A DNA stretch of 64,000 nt from Mesorhizobium sp. PAMC28654 (GCF_020616515.1 NZ_CP085135.1:1-64000); one strand, 5' to 3'; positions 47,613 to 56,953 are shown, numbered from the stretch's first letter. Numbers and translations are program-made. The notes: generated by a model from the sequence alone, not told the origin.

Positions 47613-48863
47613 GTGTCGCCCATCGTCACGGCCATTCTCGTGGCCGCCAATCTCGGGCTGATTTTTCTGCTGATGACCGCGCCGCTCGGTTTGCGCACGG
47701 TCAGGATCAGCCGCCTGGTGAAGATGGACCGGCAACGCCTCTGGCAGGCGCTGTGGCCGCTTGGGAGCGACGCCGGCTGGTCCGGCGAGATCCTTTCCGC
47801 CGAATCGCTGGGTGATGGCGGCATGGTCCGGACAAGGCTTTCCTGGGAGGGTCGCGACGGCCAACCCATCGAGCGCAAGATCATGCTCGAGGAGGTGGAG
47901 GAGTACAGCCGCTTCTCGATGCGTGTTATCGAAGACACGGCGCTGGATCCGTCCTTCTGGGCGGATTATCGCGAAACCACTGAGTTGGTCTCCGAAGGCG
48001 CCGCGACGCGCGTGATTCTCAGCCAGACCGATCGTTACCGCGGCATGGCCTTTCTGGTTTTCCGCTACTTCGCCATGCGCCGTGAGCTTGGCAAGTTGGA
48101 GATCTGGGCCAGGACCGGTACATATCGCAAGGGTGGCTGGTTCGAGCATCCGCTCAGCCAGGTCGGGTTCGCCATTCTTTCGGCACTCATCCTGTGGCCG
48201 TTCTTCGGATTGAACCTTGGCGGCCTGGCGCTGGCCGCGATTCTGACATCGGTGGTCGCCCTGCACGAGCTCGGCCACATGGCGGCGTTCCGGTTGACGG
48301 GACATCGCAAGGCCCGGATGATCTTCATCCCGCTGCTGGGCGGCATCGCCATTGGCGGGCGGCCCTATGACAGCCGTTTCGAGGTGGCGTTCGTGGCGTT
48401 GATGGGCGCGGGCTTTTCCGCCTTCCTGGTGCCGTTGCTGATGGCCGCCAGCATCTTTGCCGGCGGCGAGGGCCACCGACTCGCGGCAGCCTTGTTGGCG
48501 ACGCTTGCCGGCTGTTCGGCGCTGTTCAACATCGCCAATCTGGTGCCGGTGTGGAAGTTCGACGGCGGGCAGGTGCTGCGCCAGATCTGTCCAGGCCCGG
48601 TTGTGCTGGCGCTGGCGTCGTTTTCGCTGCTGTCCGCCTTTCTGGCGCTGGCATCACGAGCCGGCTTGTCGTCCAGCTTCCTGCTGGCGGCCGGCGCTGT
48701 CTTCGCGATCCTCAGCCTGCTGACGATGCGCAGCGGCGTGAAACCACGCCATGAGCTGAAGCCAATCCGCACCTTTGATCGCTTCGCCATGGCGGCGGCG
48801 CTGCTGGCGGTGTTCGCCATCCACGGCGACGGAGTTCTGTGGGCTTCGGCGCGGCTGATCTGA
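47613..48863 (+). CDS. SRPBCC-like domain fused to M50 site-2-type protease
   Basis: A 416-residue protein starting at GTG. After one N-terminal membrane helix (about 5-25), residues 30-165 look like an SRPBCC/START-type fold (KMDRQRLWQALWP, then WADYRETTELVSEG and YFAMRRELGKLE). Then comes a membrane protease region with the zinc motif ALHELGHMAAF (near residue 219) and the third ligand region NLVPVWKFDGGQVL near 310, typical of M50 site-2 proteases. The C-terminus has three more helices. It may act in regulated intramembrane proteolysis; no partner sigma or anti-sigma gene is adjacent. Confidence 0.75.
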   Translation: MSPIVTAILVAANLGLIFLLMTAPLGLRTVRISRLVKMDRQRLWQALWPLGSDAGWSGEILSAESLGDGGMVRTRLSWEGRDGQPIERKIMLEEVEEYSRFSMRVIEDTALDPSFWADYRETTELVSEGAATRVILSQTDRYRGMAFLVFRYFAMRRELGKLEIWARTGTYRKGGWFEHPLSQVGFAILSALILWPFFGLNLGGLALAAILTSVVALHELGHMAAFRLTGHRKARMIFIPLLGGIAIGGRPYDSRFEVAFVALMGAGFSAFLVPLLMAASIFAGGEGHRLAAALLATLAGCSALFNIANLVPVWKFDGGQVLRQICPGPVVLALASFSLLSAFLALASRAGLSSSFLLAAGAVFAILSLLTMRSGVKPRHELKPIRTFDRFAMAAALLAVFAIHGDGVLWASARLI

Positions 48864-48882
48864 GCCGATTTGCCAGAGAGAA

Positions 48883-49628
48883 TCAGCCGGCCTTGCGCGT
48901 GGCTTCCGCCTGCAGGGCGGTAGCCGGTCCGAACACATCCTCGAACGCCGATTTCAAGGCATGGTCGAGATCGGCCATCGTCACCGGCAGGCCGAGATCG
49001 ACAAGGCTGGTGACGCCGTGGTCCTGCACGCCGCAGGGCACGATGCCGCCGAAATGGCCGAGATCCGGCTCGACGTTGATGGCGATGCCATGAAAGCTCA
49101 CCCAGCGCCGCAGCCTTATGCCAATCGCGGCGATCTTGTCCTCGGCAGGTGAGCCGTCCGGCAGCGCAGGACGGTCCGGCCGCACCACCCAGACGCCGAC
49201 GCGGTCTTCACGCCGCTCGCCCAGCACGTTGAAGGCGGCAAGCGTGCCGATGATCCACTGTTCGAGCGCGGCGACGAAGGCGCGCACATCCTCGCGTCGT
49301 CGCTTCAGGTCGAGCATGACGTAGGCAACCCGCTGGCCCGGCCCGTGATAGGTGTATTCGCCGCCGCGCCCGGCCGCGAACACCGGGAAGCGGTCCGGGT
49401 CGATGAGGTCTTCGATTCGGGCGGAGGTACCAGCCGTGTAGAGCGGCGGATGCTCGACCAGCCAAACCATTTCGCCAGCAGCGCCGCTTCGGTCGCTTCG
49501 GCGCGCGACTCCATGAAGGCAAGCGCATTGGGATAGGCGGTGAGGCCGGGTTCGATCAGCCATTCGACCGGCACGGAGCCGGGCAGGGGCAAGAACGACG
49601 TGGCTATCTGGCTGCGTTCTGTCATCAC
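48883..49628 (-). pseudogene. lipB: Octanoyltransferase LipB, frameshifted
   Basis: The enzyme that moves octanoate from acyl carrier protein to lipoyl domains. The N-terminal frame from ATG 49628 reads [24 protein letters not shown] up to about residue 45. The rest lies in the next frame, starting [19 protein letters not shown]. Catalytic parts are intact: [16 protein letters not shown], the lysine in [10 protein letters not shown] and the cysteine in GIVPCGVQ. The 746-nt span is one base short of 249 codons, and a missing G near 49495 in GAAGCGG.CGCTG would restore one frame. Because LipB is normally important, a base-calling error is quite possible. Confidence 0.88.
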
Positions 49629-49838
49629 GGGTCTCGTCCACGGAGCGTCACTTCAAATGCGCGACACGCCCTGGGTGGTTGTCTCGTCCATGTCATGATC
49701 CCAAACCGCTCGGCGCCTTGGACGACATGCATTGGTCCTTCATATGGCGGCAATCGGCCAAAACGTCCAGTTCACAGCACGTTTCAACCTTCTCGACCAT
49801 TATGCCGAAATCACTGGCGATTATTGCGTACCGCGCAC

Positions 49839-49867
49839 TTGTTTCGCCGGAAACGATTTGCTACACG
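49839..49867 (+). promoter_or_regulatory. Promoter of tRNA-Leu
   Basis: TTGTTT (49839-49844), 17 bases, then TACACG (49862-49867). The start site near 49874 would give a short leader before the mature tRNA at 49901. Both boxes are moderate matches. Confidence 0.5.
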
Positions 49868-49900
49868 CCGCGAGCCGGTTGGTTCCGGCTCCTACCACGT

Positions 49901-49985
49901 GCGGTCGTGGCGGAATTGGTAGACGCGCAGCGTTGAGGTCGCTGTGGGGCAACCCGTGGAAGTTCGAGTCTTCTCGACCGCACCA
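49901..49985 (+). tRNA. tRNA-Leu (GAG)
   Basis: An 85-nt tRNA with an encoded CCA. The acceptor arms GCGGTCG and CGACCGC pair fully. The anticodon stem CAGCG/CGCTG surrounds the loop TTGAGGT, giving anticodon GAG, which reads CUC and CUU. A long variable arm (TGTGGGGCAACCCGT) and the T-arm with GTTCGAG are as expected for leucine tRNA. It stands alone between lipB and the malate-CoA ligase genes. Confidence 0.95.
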
Positions 49986-50325
49986 AATATCTCTAAGGCA
50001 ACACCTCCAACTTGTTGAAATGTCAGGATAGCAAGCCCCCTCGCGGGGAGGCTTGGCTTCTTGCATACGATGCGCTGAGAGCCACGCCTGCGCCGTTCGC
50101 CCATCTCACTTACCGCTTGATCTCATCGAAGGAGATCGCTGAGGGCGGGTGAACTGAGCCGGCCGCCAGCGAAAGCCAACCATGACGCCAAGCGAAAAAG
50201 GGCGGCTCGGAAGAACCGCAGCTTCGGGACGTTTTAAACAAATCGCCACGCCGCGCGAAGTCCATTGCGCGATCAAGGGCGCGAGGCCGGTTCCTGTTCC
50301 CAGGCCAGCGCGCCTCAAGACGGAA
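49986..50325. other. Intergenic region after tRNA-Leu
   Basis: A 340-bp gap between the tRNA and the convergent end of the mtkB-like gene. It holds one stem-loop (50033-50054, AAGCCCCCTCGCGGGGAGGCTT) that may end the tRNA transcript, although no T-run follows. An open frame from 50182 runs into the antisense of the mtkB-like gene and has no good start signals, so I do not call it. Confidence 0.45.
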
Positions 50326-51225
50326 TCAAGCGGCCCTCTTTATCCGAGCCAAGGTGTTGGCCACGACCTCGCCAAAGGAGGCAGGCGTCGGCACGATGGT
50401 GACGCCGGCTTCCTTGAGGATCTCGACTTTTTCCTGCGCCGACTCGCCAAATGCCGAAATGATCGCGCCGGCATGGCCCATGCGCCGGCCTTTCGGAGCT
50501 GAAAGCCCGGCAATATAGGCGATCAGCGGCTTGCGCATGTTGTCGCGTGCCCAGATCGCGGCTTCGGCTTCCTGTGGTCCGCCGATCTCGCCGATCATCA
50601 CCACGGCGTCGGTGGCGTCGTCCTGCTCGAACAGTTTCAGAATGTCCTTGAAGGACGAACCGTTGATCGGATCGCCGCCAATGCCGACGCTGGTCGATAT
50701 GCCGATGCCGAGCGCCTTCATCTGCGAGGCGGCCTCGTAGCCCAGCGTACCAGAGCGCCCGACGATGCCGACCCGGCCGGGAAGATAGATGCTGCCCGGC
50801 ATGATGCCCATCAGCGCCTGTCCGGGTGTGATAATGCCCGCACAGTTCGGTCCGATCAGCTTCATGCGGTCCTCGAAGCGATAGCGCCGCATGTAGCGCT
50901 TCACCTGCATCATGTCCTGCGAGGGAATGCCGTCGGTGATGCAGACACAGAACTTGATGCCGGCATCGGCCGCTTCCATGATCGAGTCGGCGGCGAAGGG
51001 CGGCGGAACGAACACGATGCTGGCCTCGGCACGGGTCTCGCGCACCGCCCCCTTCACCGTGTTGAAGATGGGCAGGCCGAGATGCGTCTGCCCACCCTTG
51101 CCGGGCGTCACGCCGCCGACGAGCTTGGTGCCATAGCGTTTCATGTCCTCGGCATGGAAGCTGCCGATCTTGCCGGTGAAGCCCTGAACGAGGACGCGGG
51201 TGTTGCGATTGAGCAGAATTGCCAT
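50326..51225 (-). CDS. Malate--CoA ligase subunit alpha (MtkB-like)
   Basis: A 299-residue ADP-forming acyl-CoA synthetase alpha subunit. The N-terminal CoA-binding start VLVQGFTGKIGSFHAEDMKRYG and the block TPGKGGQTHLGLPIFNTV resemble methylotroph MtkB (malate thiokinase) more than the citric-acid-cycle SucD. The phosphohistidine loop is GRRMGHAGAII near residue 247. Its product with the beta subunit would be malyl-CoA, the substrate of malyl-CoA lyase in the serine cycle. It starts 12 bases after the beta gene. Succinyl-CoA synthetase is the alternative. Confidence 0.8.
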   Translation of the reverse strand: MAILLNRNTRVLVQGFTGKIGSFHAEDMKRYGTKLVGGVTPGKGGQTHLGLPIFNTVKGAVRETRAEASIVFVPPPFAADSIMEAADAGIKFCVCITDGIPSQDMMQVKRYMRRYRFEDRMKLIGPNCAGIITPGQALMGIMPGSIYLPGRVGIVGRSGTLGYEAASQMKALGIGISTSVGIGGDPINGSSFKDILKLFEQDDATDAVVMIGEIGGPQEAEAAIWARDNMRKPLIAYIAGLSAPKGRRMGHAGAIISAFGESAQEKVEILKEAGVTIVPTPASFGEVVANTLARIKRAA

Positions 51226-51237
51226 ATTTTCCTCCCG

Positions 51238-52422
51238 TCAGGCTGCGTTTTTCTTGGTGACTGCTTGCCAGGCGGCAACCGCCTTTTCGGCGGCCTCGGC
51301 CAGCGTGTCGGCGACGATCACATCCTCGCCGGATTCGGCCAGGATGCGCTTGCCCTCATCGACATTGGTGCCGGCCAACCGCACAACGAGCGGAACGTTG
51401 ACGCCGACTTCGCGGATCGCCTTGATGACGCCCTCGGCGACCCAGTCGCAGCGGTTGATGCCGGCGAAGATGTTGACCAGGATCGTCTCGACATTCTTGT
51501 CGCCGAGAACCGCTCGGAATGATTTGGCGACGCGCTCGGGCGAGGCGCCGCCGCCGATGTCGAGGAAGTTCGCCGGCTCGCCGCCGGCGATCTTGATCAT
51601 GTCCATCGTCGCCATCGCCAACCCGGCGCCATTGATGATGCAGCCGATATTGCCGTCGAGCCCGACATAGGACAGGCCACGGTCGCTGGCGAAGGTTTCG
51701 CGCGGATCTTCCTGGCTCTTGTCGCGCAGCTCGGAGATTTCCGGGCGACGGAACAACGCGTTCTCGTCGAACGACATCTTGGCGTCGAGCGCCATCAGAT
51801 TGCCGTCGCGGGTTACCACCAGCGGATTGATCTCGAGCATCGAGGCATCGTAGTCGCGAAACACCCGGTAGCAGCCGAGCAGCGTCTCGGTCGCCTTGCC
51901 AATCAGGTTGTTCTCGAGACCCAGGCCGAAGGCGATCTCGCGCGCCTGGAACCGCTGCATGCCGACGCCGGGATCGACCGTGGTCCGGATAATGGAATCC
52001 GGAGCGTCTTCGACGATGTCCTCGATCTCCATGCCGCCGGCGGCGGACGCGACGATCATGACGCGCTCTTCCTTGCGGTCGAGGACGAAGCCGATATACA
52101 GCTCCTGTGCGATGTCGACGGCTTCCTCGAGATAGAGCCTGGATACCAGCTTGCCGCGCGGACCGGTCTGCTGGGTTACCAGCTTGCGCCCCAGCATGGC
52201 CTCGGCGGCGTTGGAGATTTCCTCGTCATTCACGCACAGGCGGATACCGCCAGCCTTGCCACGCGCGCCAGAGTGCACCTGCGCCTTGACGACCCATTTG
52301 CCGCCGCCGATCTCGCGGGCGCGGTAGGTCGCCTGCTCGGGGCTGTAGGCAAGGCCGCCACGCGGGACATGGACCCCGTGACGGGCCAGCAGTTCCTTGG
52401 CCTGATATTCGTGGATATCCAT
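51238..52422 (-). CDS. Malate--CoA ligase subunit beta (MtkA-like)
   Basis: A 394-residue ATP-grasp subunit. The N-terminus [22 protein letters not shown], the [19 protein letters not shown] nucleotide-binding region near residue 42, and [19 protein letters not shown] near 266 fit the family. The residues around [24 protein letters not shown] are close to MtkA as I recall it. It is the first gene of a two-gene operon with the alpha subunit; a LuxR-type regulator gene lies upstream on the same strand. Confidence 0.8.
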   Translation of the reverse strand: MDIHEYQAKELLARHGVHVPRGGLAYSPEQATYRAREIGGGKWVVKAQVHSGARGKAGGIRLCVNDEEISNAAEAMLGRKLVTQQTGPRGKLVSRLYLEEAVDIAQELYIGFVLDRKEERVMIVASAAGGMEIEDIVEDAPDSIIRTTVDPGVGMQRFQAREIAFGLGLENNLIGKATETLLGCYRVFRDYDASMLEINPLVVTRDGNLMALDAKMSFDENALFRRPEISELRDKSQEDPRETFASDRGLSYVGLDGNIGCIINGAGLAMATMDMIKIAGGEPANFLDIGGGASPERVAKSFRAVLGDKNVETILVNIFAGINRCDWVAEGVIKAIREVGVNVPLVVRLAGTNVDEGKRILAESGEDVIVADTLAEAAEKAVAAWQAVTKKNAA

Positions 52423-52608
52423 TCTTGTCCTCCCGGTATCGTCGGTGCGCGGCAGCGCGCGTCTAACCTACGCGTCCGATTGCCCCGTTGACCACCAGCA
52501 CGTTGCGCCATGCGCTCCGACGCCGCGTCGGTCATCTTGCCGTGAAACGTGGAGCAAGTCTCGTTTCGATGATAGCTCGCAACAACACCTTCGCGGGTAA
52601 GATATCGT

Positions 52609-52641
52609 TGCGTGCGGGTAGGTTTGGCCTACCCGCACGCA
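52609..52641 (-). terminator. Strong hairpin after the LuxR-type regulator gene
   Basis: A perfect 14-bp stem TGCGTGCGGGTAGG/CCTACCCGCACGCA closes a five-base loop directly after the regulator's stop. No long T-run follows on the minus strand, so it may be a terminator helped by Rho or a processing element separating the regulator from the downstream ligase genes. Confidence 0.6.
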
Positions 52642-52643
52642 CC

Positions 52644-53297
52644 CTAGGATCCCCAACGCTTCTCACTTGAATAGAGTGCGACCGCCATTGCCCGATTGCG
52701 GACGGCAAGCTTGTCGTAGAGATTCTTGAGATGATATTTCACGGTATTCTCGGAGATACCGGTGCGTGTCGCGATCTGCAGGTTGGTCCAGCCGTCGGCA
52801 AGCACCGCCAGAAGTTCCCGCTCGCGCACCGTGAGCCGCGACAGCGGCGTGTCGTTGATCTTGTTGATGTCGATATAAGGGATGCAGATACGGCCGCGCG
52901 CGACCGCGAGTATCGTCTCGAAGATGATCTGGGGCTCGTCGAACTGGAAACAGTAGCCATGAGCCCCGAGGCGCACGCACTGCTTCAGGATTCCGATATC
53001 GTGTTCGTTCGAAAAGACAGTAACGCGCACGTCGAGCTTGCGGTTCTGGATTTCCGCCAGAAGGTCGGCGCCGTCCATGTCGACGAGTTTCCAGCCGATG
53101 ACGGCCACATCGAATTGCGACGCCGTCGCGAGTTCCAGGAAATGCTTGCCGCTTCGCACCGAGCCAAAAAACGCGAAACGCCCGTCGCATTCCAGCATTT
53201 CACGCAGGGCCGACAATACCAGCGGATTGCGCTCGGCGACGAGAACGCTAACGCGCTGTCCGGTTGCCTCGTTTGCTCTCTCCGACTGGATGTTCAA
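52644..53297 (-). CDS. NarL/FixJ-type regulator with degenerate receiver
   Basis: A 217-residue protein. Residues 15-135 look like a response-regulator receiver, and residues 150-212 are a LuxR-type DNA-binding domain (LTVRERELLAVLADGWTNLQIA, then SENTVKYHLKNLYDKL). The receiver lacks key residues: the phosphoacceptor Asp position reads VIGWKLVDMDG instead of LLD, the acidic pair reads AERNP, and the usual Lys near residue 115 is replaced (CFQFD). It may therefore work without phosphorylation. It is likely to control the adjacent ligase operon, based on position. Confidence 0.85.
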   Translation of the reverse strand: MNIQSERANEATGQRVSVLVAERNPLVLSALREMLECDGRFAFFGSVRSGKHFLELATASQFDVAVIGWKLVDMDGADLLAEIQNRKLDVRVTVFSNEHDIGILKQCVRLGAHGYCFQFDEPQIIFETILAVARGRICIPYIDINKINDTPLSRLTVRERELLAVLADGWTNLQIATRTGISENTVKYHLKNLYDKLAVRNRAMAVALYSSEKRWGS

Positions 53298-53454
53298 CGA
53301 TTCCCGGTTGTTCTGGACCGATTTGCGGGCATGGGTCGATCCGGTTGTTTCTGTTCATCTCACGTTACGCAATTTTGTCCTAACCGCGAATGGGTGCTCT
53401 TTCCTCAGCGACATGCGTTGTCGCGTCGCTTCAACCAGGCACTCAACCTCACAA

Positions 53455-53470
53455 TTGACTTTTACGTAAA
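53455..53470. promoter_or_regulatory. Candidate MerR-type operator
   Basis: TTGACT directly precedes the perfect palindrome TTTACGTAAA. A TTTACGTAAA core is, as I recall it, part of the site bound by LiuR-type MerR regulators. It lies about 120 bases upstream of the MerR gene in the 293-bp divergent gap to the LuxR-type gene, and could serve autoregulation. The rest of this gap shows nothing I can name. Confidence 0.4.
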
Positions 53471-53590
53471 TGCCGTGCGAGGCTCTGCATGTTGGGGCAA
53501 CATGCCGATTCCGGCTGGGAACTGGGTTGGCATGGGACGGACGGGCCGGTAATCGGCGAGGGGTGTCCGGTCCCGGCATGTGGAGTGACA

Positions 53591-53977
53591 ATGCGGGAAT
53601 ACTATTCGATCACGGAGCTGACTCGCGAATTCGATGTTTCGACGCGGACGTTGCGCTTCTACGAGGATGAGGGGCTGGTGCAACCGGTGCGGCGTGGCCG
53701 CACCCGCCTGTTCCGTCCGTCGGACCGGCATCTCATCCGCCAGATCATGCGCGGAAAGAGGCTCGGCTTCTCGATCAACGAAATCCGCGAAATCATCCAG
53801 ATGTACAAGGAGCCGCCCGGCGAAGTCGGGCAACTCAAGCTCATGATCAAGCGCATCGAGGAAAAGCGCGAGGATCTCCGGCAGAAGCGCAGGGATCTCG
53901 AGGAGACGCTGGCCGAACTCGACCAGGCCGAGGAATCATGCGTTGAGCGGCTCGTGGAGCTTGGCGTCAACACGTAA
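53591..53977 (+). CDS. MerR-family transcriptional regulator
   Basis: A 128-residue regulator starting at ATG after GGAGTGACA. Residues 1-70 are a MerR winged helix (YSITELTREFDVSTRTLRFYEDEGLVQPVRRGRTRLFRPSDRHLI), and residues 80-120 form the antiparallel dimerisation coil with few cysteines. The protein is short and resembles alphaproteobacterial regulators of branched-chain or acyl-CoA catabolism (LiuR-like). The effector is unknown, and its targets are not adjacent. Confidence 0.88.
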   Translation: MREYYSITELTREFDVSTRTLRFYEDEGLVQPVRRGRTRLFRPSDRHLIRQIMRGKRLGFSINEIREIIQMYKEPPGEVGQLKLMIKRIEEKREDLRQKRRDLEETLAELDQAEESCVERLVELGVNT

Positions 53978-54001
53978 AACGTCTTCGCGGCGAAGGGCGG
54001 C

Positions 54002-54478
54002 TCAAATCCAGCGCCGCACCTTCTTCGCATAATCCCGGTATTTCTTGCCGAACTTCGCCGCAAGGATTTTCTCCTCGCCCTCGATCGCGACCTTTTGGGT
54101 GACGAAGGCGGCGATGAACGCCAGCGGCAGGAACCACGCTATCCCCGAGACAAAGGCCACGCCGATCAACAGCAGCGTATTGGCCAGGTACATTGGATTG
54201 CGGGTAATGCCGAACGGGCCGCTCGTTACCAGATGGTCGGGTACGGCATTGGGATTAAGCGTGGTCTTGGCCCGCATCATGATGCGGATCGCCGTGAACC
54301 AGAGTGCGGCGACGGCAAGCAGCGCCACCCAGCCGGCCGCGAACAGGATGTCGCCCAGGAGGTCGTCGATCCATGGTAGCGGATAGAGAAGCCCGAGCGC
54401 GACGCTGATGGCGATGGCGGCGATGTAGATCAGCGGTGGCCACGGAATTATTCCCGGCTTTGCCTGGCTGTCGGTCAT
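54002..54478 (-). CDS. PEMT/ICMT-like methyltransferase
   Basis: A 158-residue membrane protein with about four hydrophobic segments. The C-terminal half (VTSGPFGITRNPMYLANTLLLIG near residue 86, then EGEEKILAAKFGKKYRDYAKKVRRWI) is the SAM-binding signature of the isoprenylcysteine methyltransferase/PEMT family. The substrate in bacteria is often unknown, and lipids or small thiols are possible. Its ATG overlaps the corrected stop of the upstream DUF1624 gene. Confidence 0.85.
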   Translation of the reverse strand: MTDSQAKPGIIPWPPLIYIAAIAISVALGLLYPLPWIDDLLGDILFAAGWVALLAVAALWFTAIRIMMRAKTTLNPNAVPDHLVTSGPFGITRNPMYLANTLLLIGVAFVSGIAWFLPLAFIAAFVTQKVAIEGEEKILAAKFGKKYRDYAKKVRRWI

Positions 54479-55469
54479 TGCGCCCCTCCATCCATCATCT
54501 TGTCGTCGGTCTTGGCGGTGCAGGTATCGGCAAGGTCACCCAGATGTGCCTTCCACTCGGCGGTCTGGTCATTGTTGTAGAGCCGGTCGAGCGTGGTTTC
54601 TCCAGCGCATCAAGCATGCAACCACAATAGGCTGTACAGAACACCTTGTCGCGCTGCTGCTCGCACGAGACCTGGCAAGCTTTCAGGAAATTGACCTGCT
54701 TGGTTTCGACCGGCGCCGGCATCACCTGAGCAAACAGCCAGACGCAGGAGATAAGCAAGGGCTGGTGGATCAGGTAGAAGGCGAGGCTGTGGCGACCGAT
54801 GAAGACCAGCGGGTTTGCCCAGCGCCCGGGCGTGATGCTGGCCAGACGCGTCAGGATACCAGAGGCAGTGGCAAGCTTCGTCATGCCGATGCCCACAAGC
54901 ACGGCGCCGAACCACGGAAACAGAGGAACGTAGTCGTTGGAGCGCGGATTGTTCGCCGACAGACCGACCCACCACAGGGCGGGATGGTCGAAAATCTCGG
55001 AACGCAGGTAAAAAGGCGCGGCGATGACGAGCGCCGCCACAAGCAGCGTCAGCAGTGCCGGCAGACGCAGGAACAGCAGCCCGAGCACGCTCGCCAGCGC
55101 GATCTCATGCAGGATGCCGAAGAAGATGAAGCCGTCCGGCGTGGCGATCCGGGTGACGATCGATATGGCGAGTGCTGCCACGGCAACCATGGCGAAGCGC
55201 TTCCAGAAGCCGTTCCAGCGGATCCTCTTGCCATGGGCCAGGAACAGGCTGACGCCGACCAGGAACAGGAAGGTCGAAGCGATGCAGCGCGCATAGATCT
55301 TCCACCAGCCAAAGGCGGTCAGGCCGGGATCCGTATAGCCGAAGAATTCGAGATCCCAGGTGAAATGGTAGCTCGCCATGGCCAGCAGGGCGATGCCACG
55401 GAGCACGTCGATGCCGATAATGCGGCCTGGCTTGTCTTTAACGGGTGCGGTCGGCGTATGGATGCTCAT
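54475..55469 (-). pseudogene. DUF1624 multi-pass membrane protein, frameshifted near the 3' end
   Basis: An acyltransferase-like membrane protein. The start GRIIGIDVLRGIALLAMASYHFTWDLEFFG is typical of DUF1624 and heparan-N-acetyltransferase-like proteins, and about eight helices follow to residue 260. The C-terminal periplasmic tail has paired cysteines (CQVSCEQQRDKVFCTAYCGCMLDALEK). After EK the apparent frame changes: adding one A to GAGAAACCACG gives TTLDRLYNNDQTAEWKAHLG and a stop at 54475 overlapping the next gene. The span is one base short of 332 codons. A homopolymer error is likely. Confidence 0.82.
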
Positions 55470-55750
55470 GGTCTCGCGATCTGAATCAGCCCTGCAAGAC
55501 GACTATCACGGTTGCCCCGGACAAAAGAAGCTGGCCACTCGGCTTCGACCTCGATTGTCCGGCGACGGGGACATCCTGCCTCCTGCAGTCTGTGGAATAT
55601 TGGATCGGCACCGCATCAGGATCCGCTTTAGGCCAGCACTGGAAAGCCTTTGGCCGGCTTCGCTTTTGCGGTGAATGCGTCGGTTTCCTGTTACTCGCCC
55701 GGGAACGCTCCCTGCAGATTTGGGTTTGCGATTCTGCTTCGGGGGAAGCG

Positions 55751-56950
55751 ATGTCCATCCATGTGCGTCATCCGATCTGGCTTCCGGCCCTCAAGGCCGC
55801 GGATGCGCGCACCTTTGCCTCGCTCTACGCGGTCGAATCCTTCGCCCGCGCCATCGTGTCGAGCGTCATCCCGATCCAGGCCTACGAGATCCTGCACAAC
55901 GAGCAGATCGTCTCGATCCTCTACACCATCGTGGCAATGCTCGGCCTGTCGGTGACGCTGTTCATGCCGATGTTGATCCGGCGCTTTGCCCGGCGCTGGG
56001 TCTACACCGCCGGCGCTTGCTTGCTCGCCATCGGCTCACTGTTCTTCGTCACGCACACGCTGGCCGGGCAATTGGCCGGAATGCTGTGCCGCGTCATGGG
56101 CGCCAGCGCGCTGGGCATCACGCTCAACCTCTACATCATGGATCACATCCGCAAGACCGATTTCATGCAGGCTGAATCGCTGCGCATGGCGTGGTCGATG
56201 GTGGCGTGGACCGGCGGGCCGACGCTCGGCATCTTCCTCTACACGCGTTTCGGCATCTATGCGGCGCATGGCGCGGTCGCCGTCTTCGCCATGATCCTGT
56301 TGGCGCTGTTCTGGTTCTACCGGCTGAGTGACAACCCGTTGATCCGCCCTGGCAAGACGCGTCCAGCCAATCCGCTCGCCAATATCGGCCGCTTCATCGC
56401 CCAGCCAAGGCTGCGGCTGGCCTGGCTCATCGCCTTCGGCCGCTCCTGCTTCTGGACCACATTCTTCGTTTATGGGCCACTGTTCATGGTGATCACGGGG
56501 CAGGGCGACATGGCCGGTGGCCTGCTGGTTTCCGCCGGCAATGCGCTTCTGTTCATGGCGATCTTCTGGGGCAAGGCCGGAAAACGCTTCGGTGGCCGCC
56601 GCACCATGACATTTGCCTATTTCGCCATGTCGGCAACACTTCTGGCGGCCGGCGCCGTTGGCGAGACCGTGCCGCTGCTCACCGGCGCCTTCCTGCTTTG
56701 CGGCGCCTTCTTCACCATCGCGCTCGATGCGCTGGGCTCGACCGCCTTCATGCGCTCGGTGCGCTCCTACGAACGGGCGCAGATGGCTGCCGTCTATCGC
56801 ACCTATCTCGACTTTTCCGAGCTGACGCCGCCGCTGGTCTATTCCGTGGTGCTGGCGTTTTTCGGCCTGGGGGCGGTCTTCGCCACGCTCGGCATCCTGG
56901 CGGCGATCTGCGGCTTCGTAACGTGGCGGTACCTGCCGAAGTCTCTCTGA
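55751..56950 (+). CDS. Major facilitator superfamily transporter
   Basis: A 399-residue membrane protein with about 12 hydrophobic helices. The loop between helices 2 and 3 (LIRRFARRWVYTAGACLLA near residue 76) and the corresponding GKRFGGRRTMTFAY loop in the second half are MFS-type. GGGGGAAGC before ATG 55751 supports this start over the longer open frame upstream. The substrate is unknown. It is divergent from the DUF1624 gene over a 281-bp gap in which I recognise nothing. Confidence 0.85.
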   Translation: MSIHVRHPIWLPALKAADARTFASLYAVESFARAIVSSVIPIQAYEILHNEQIVSILYTIVAMLGLSVTLFMPMLIRRFARRWVYTAGACLLAIGSLFFVTHTLAGQLAGMLCRVMGASALGITLNLYIMDHIRKTDFMQAESLRMAWSMVAWTGGPTLGIFLYTRFGIYAAHGAVAVFAMILLALFWFYRLSDNPLIRPGKTRPANPLANIGRFIAQPRLRLAWLIAFGRSCFWTTFFVYGPLFMVITGQGDMAGGLLVSAGNALLFMAIFWGKAGKRFGGRRTMTFAYFAMSATLLAAGAVGETVPLLTGAFLLCGAFFTIALDALGSTAFMRSVRSYERAQMAAVYRTYLDFSELTPPLVYSVVLAFFGLGAVFATLGILAAICGFVTWRYLPKSL

Positions 56951-56953
56951 TCC

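Noticed and set aside
50182..50502. A plus-strand open frame overlapping the end of the mtkB-like gene
   Set aside because: No ribosome site is seen, the second half is antisense to a clear gene, and the peptide is low-complexity.
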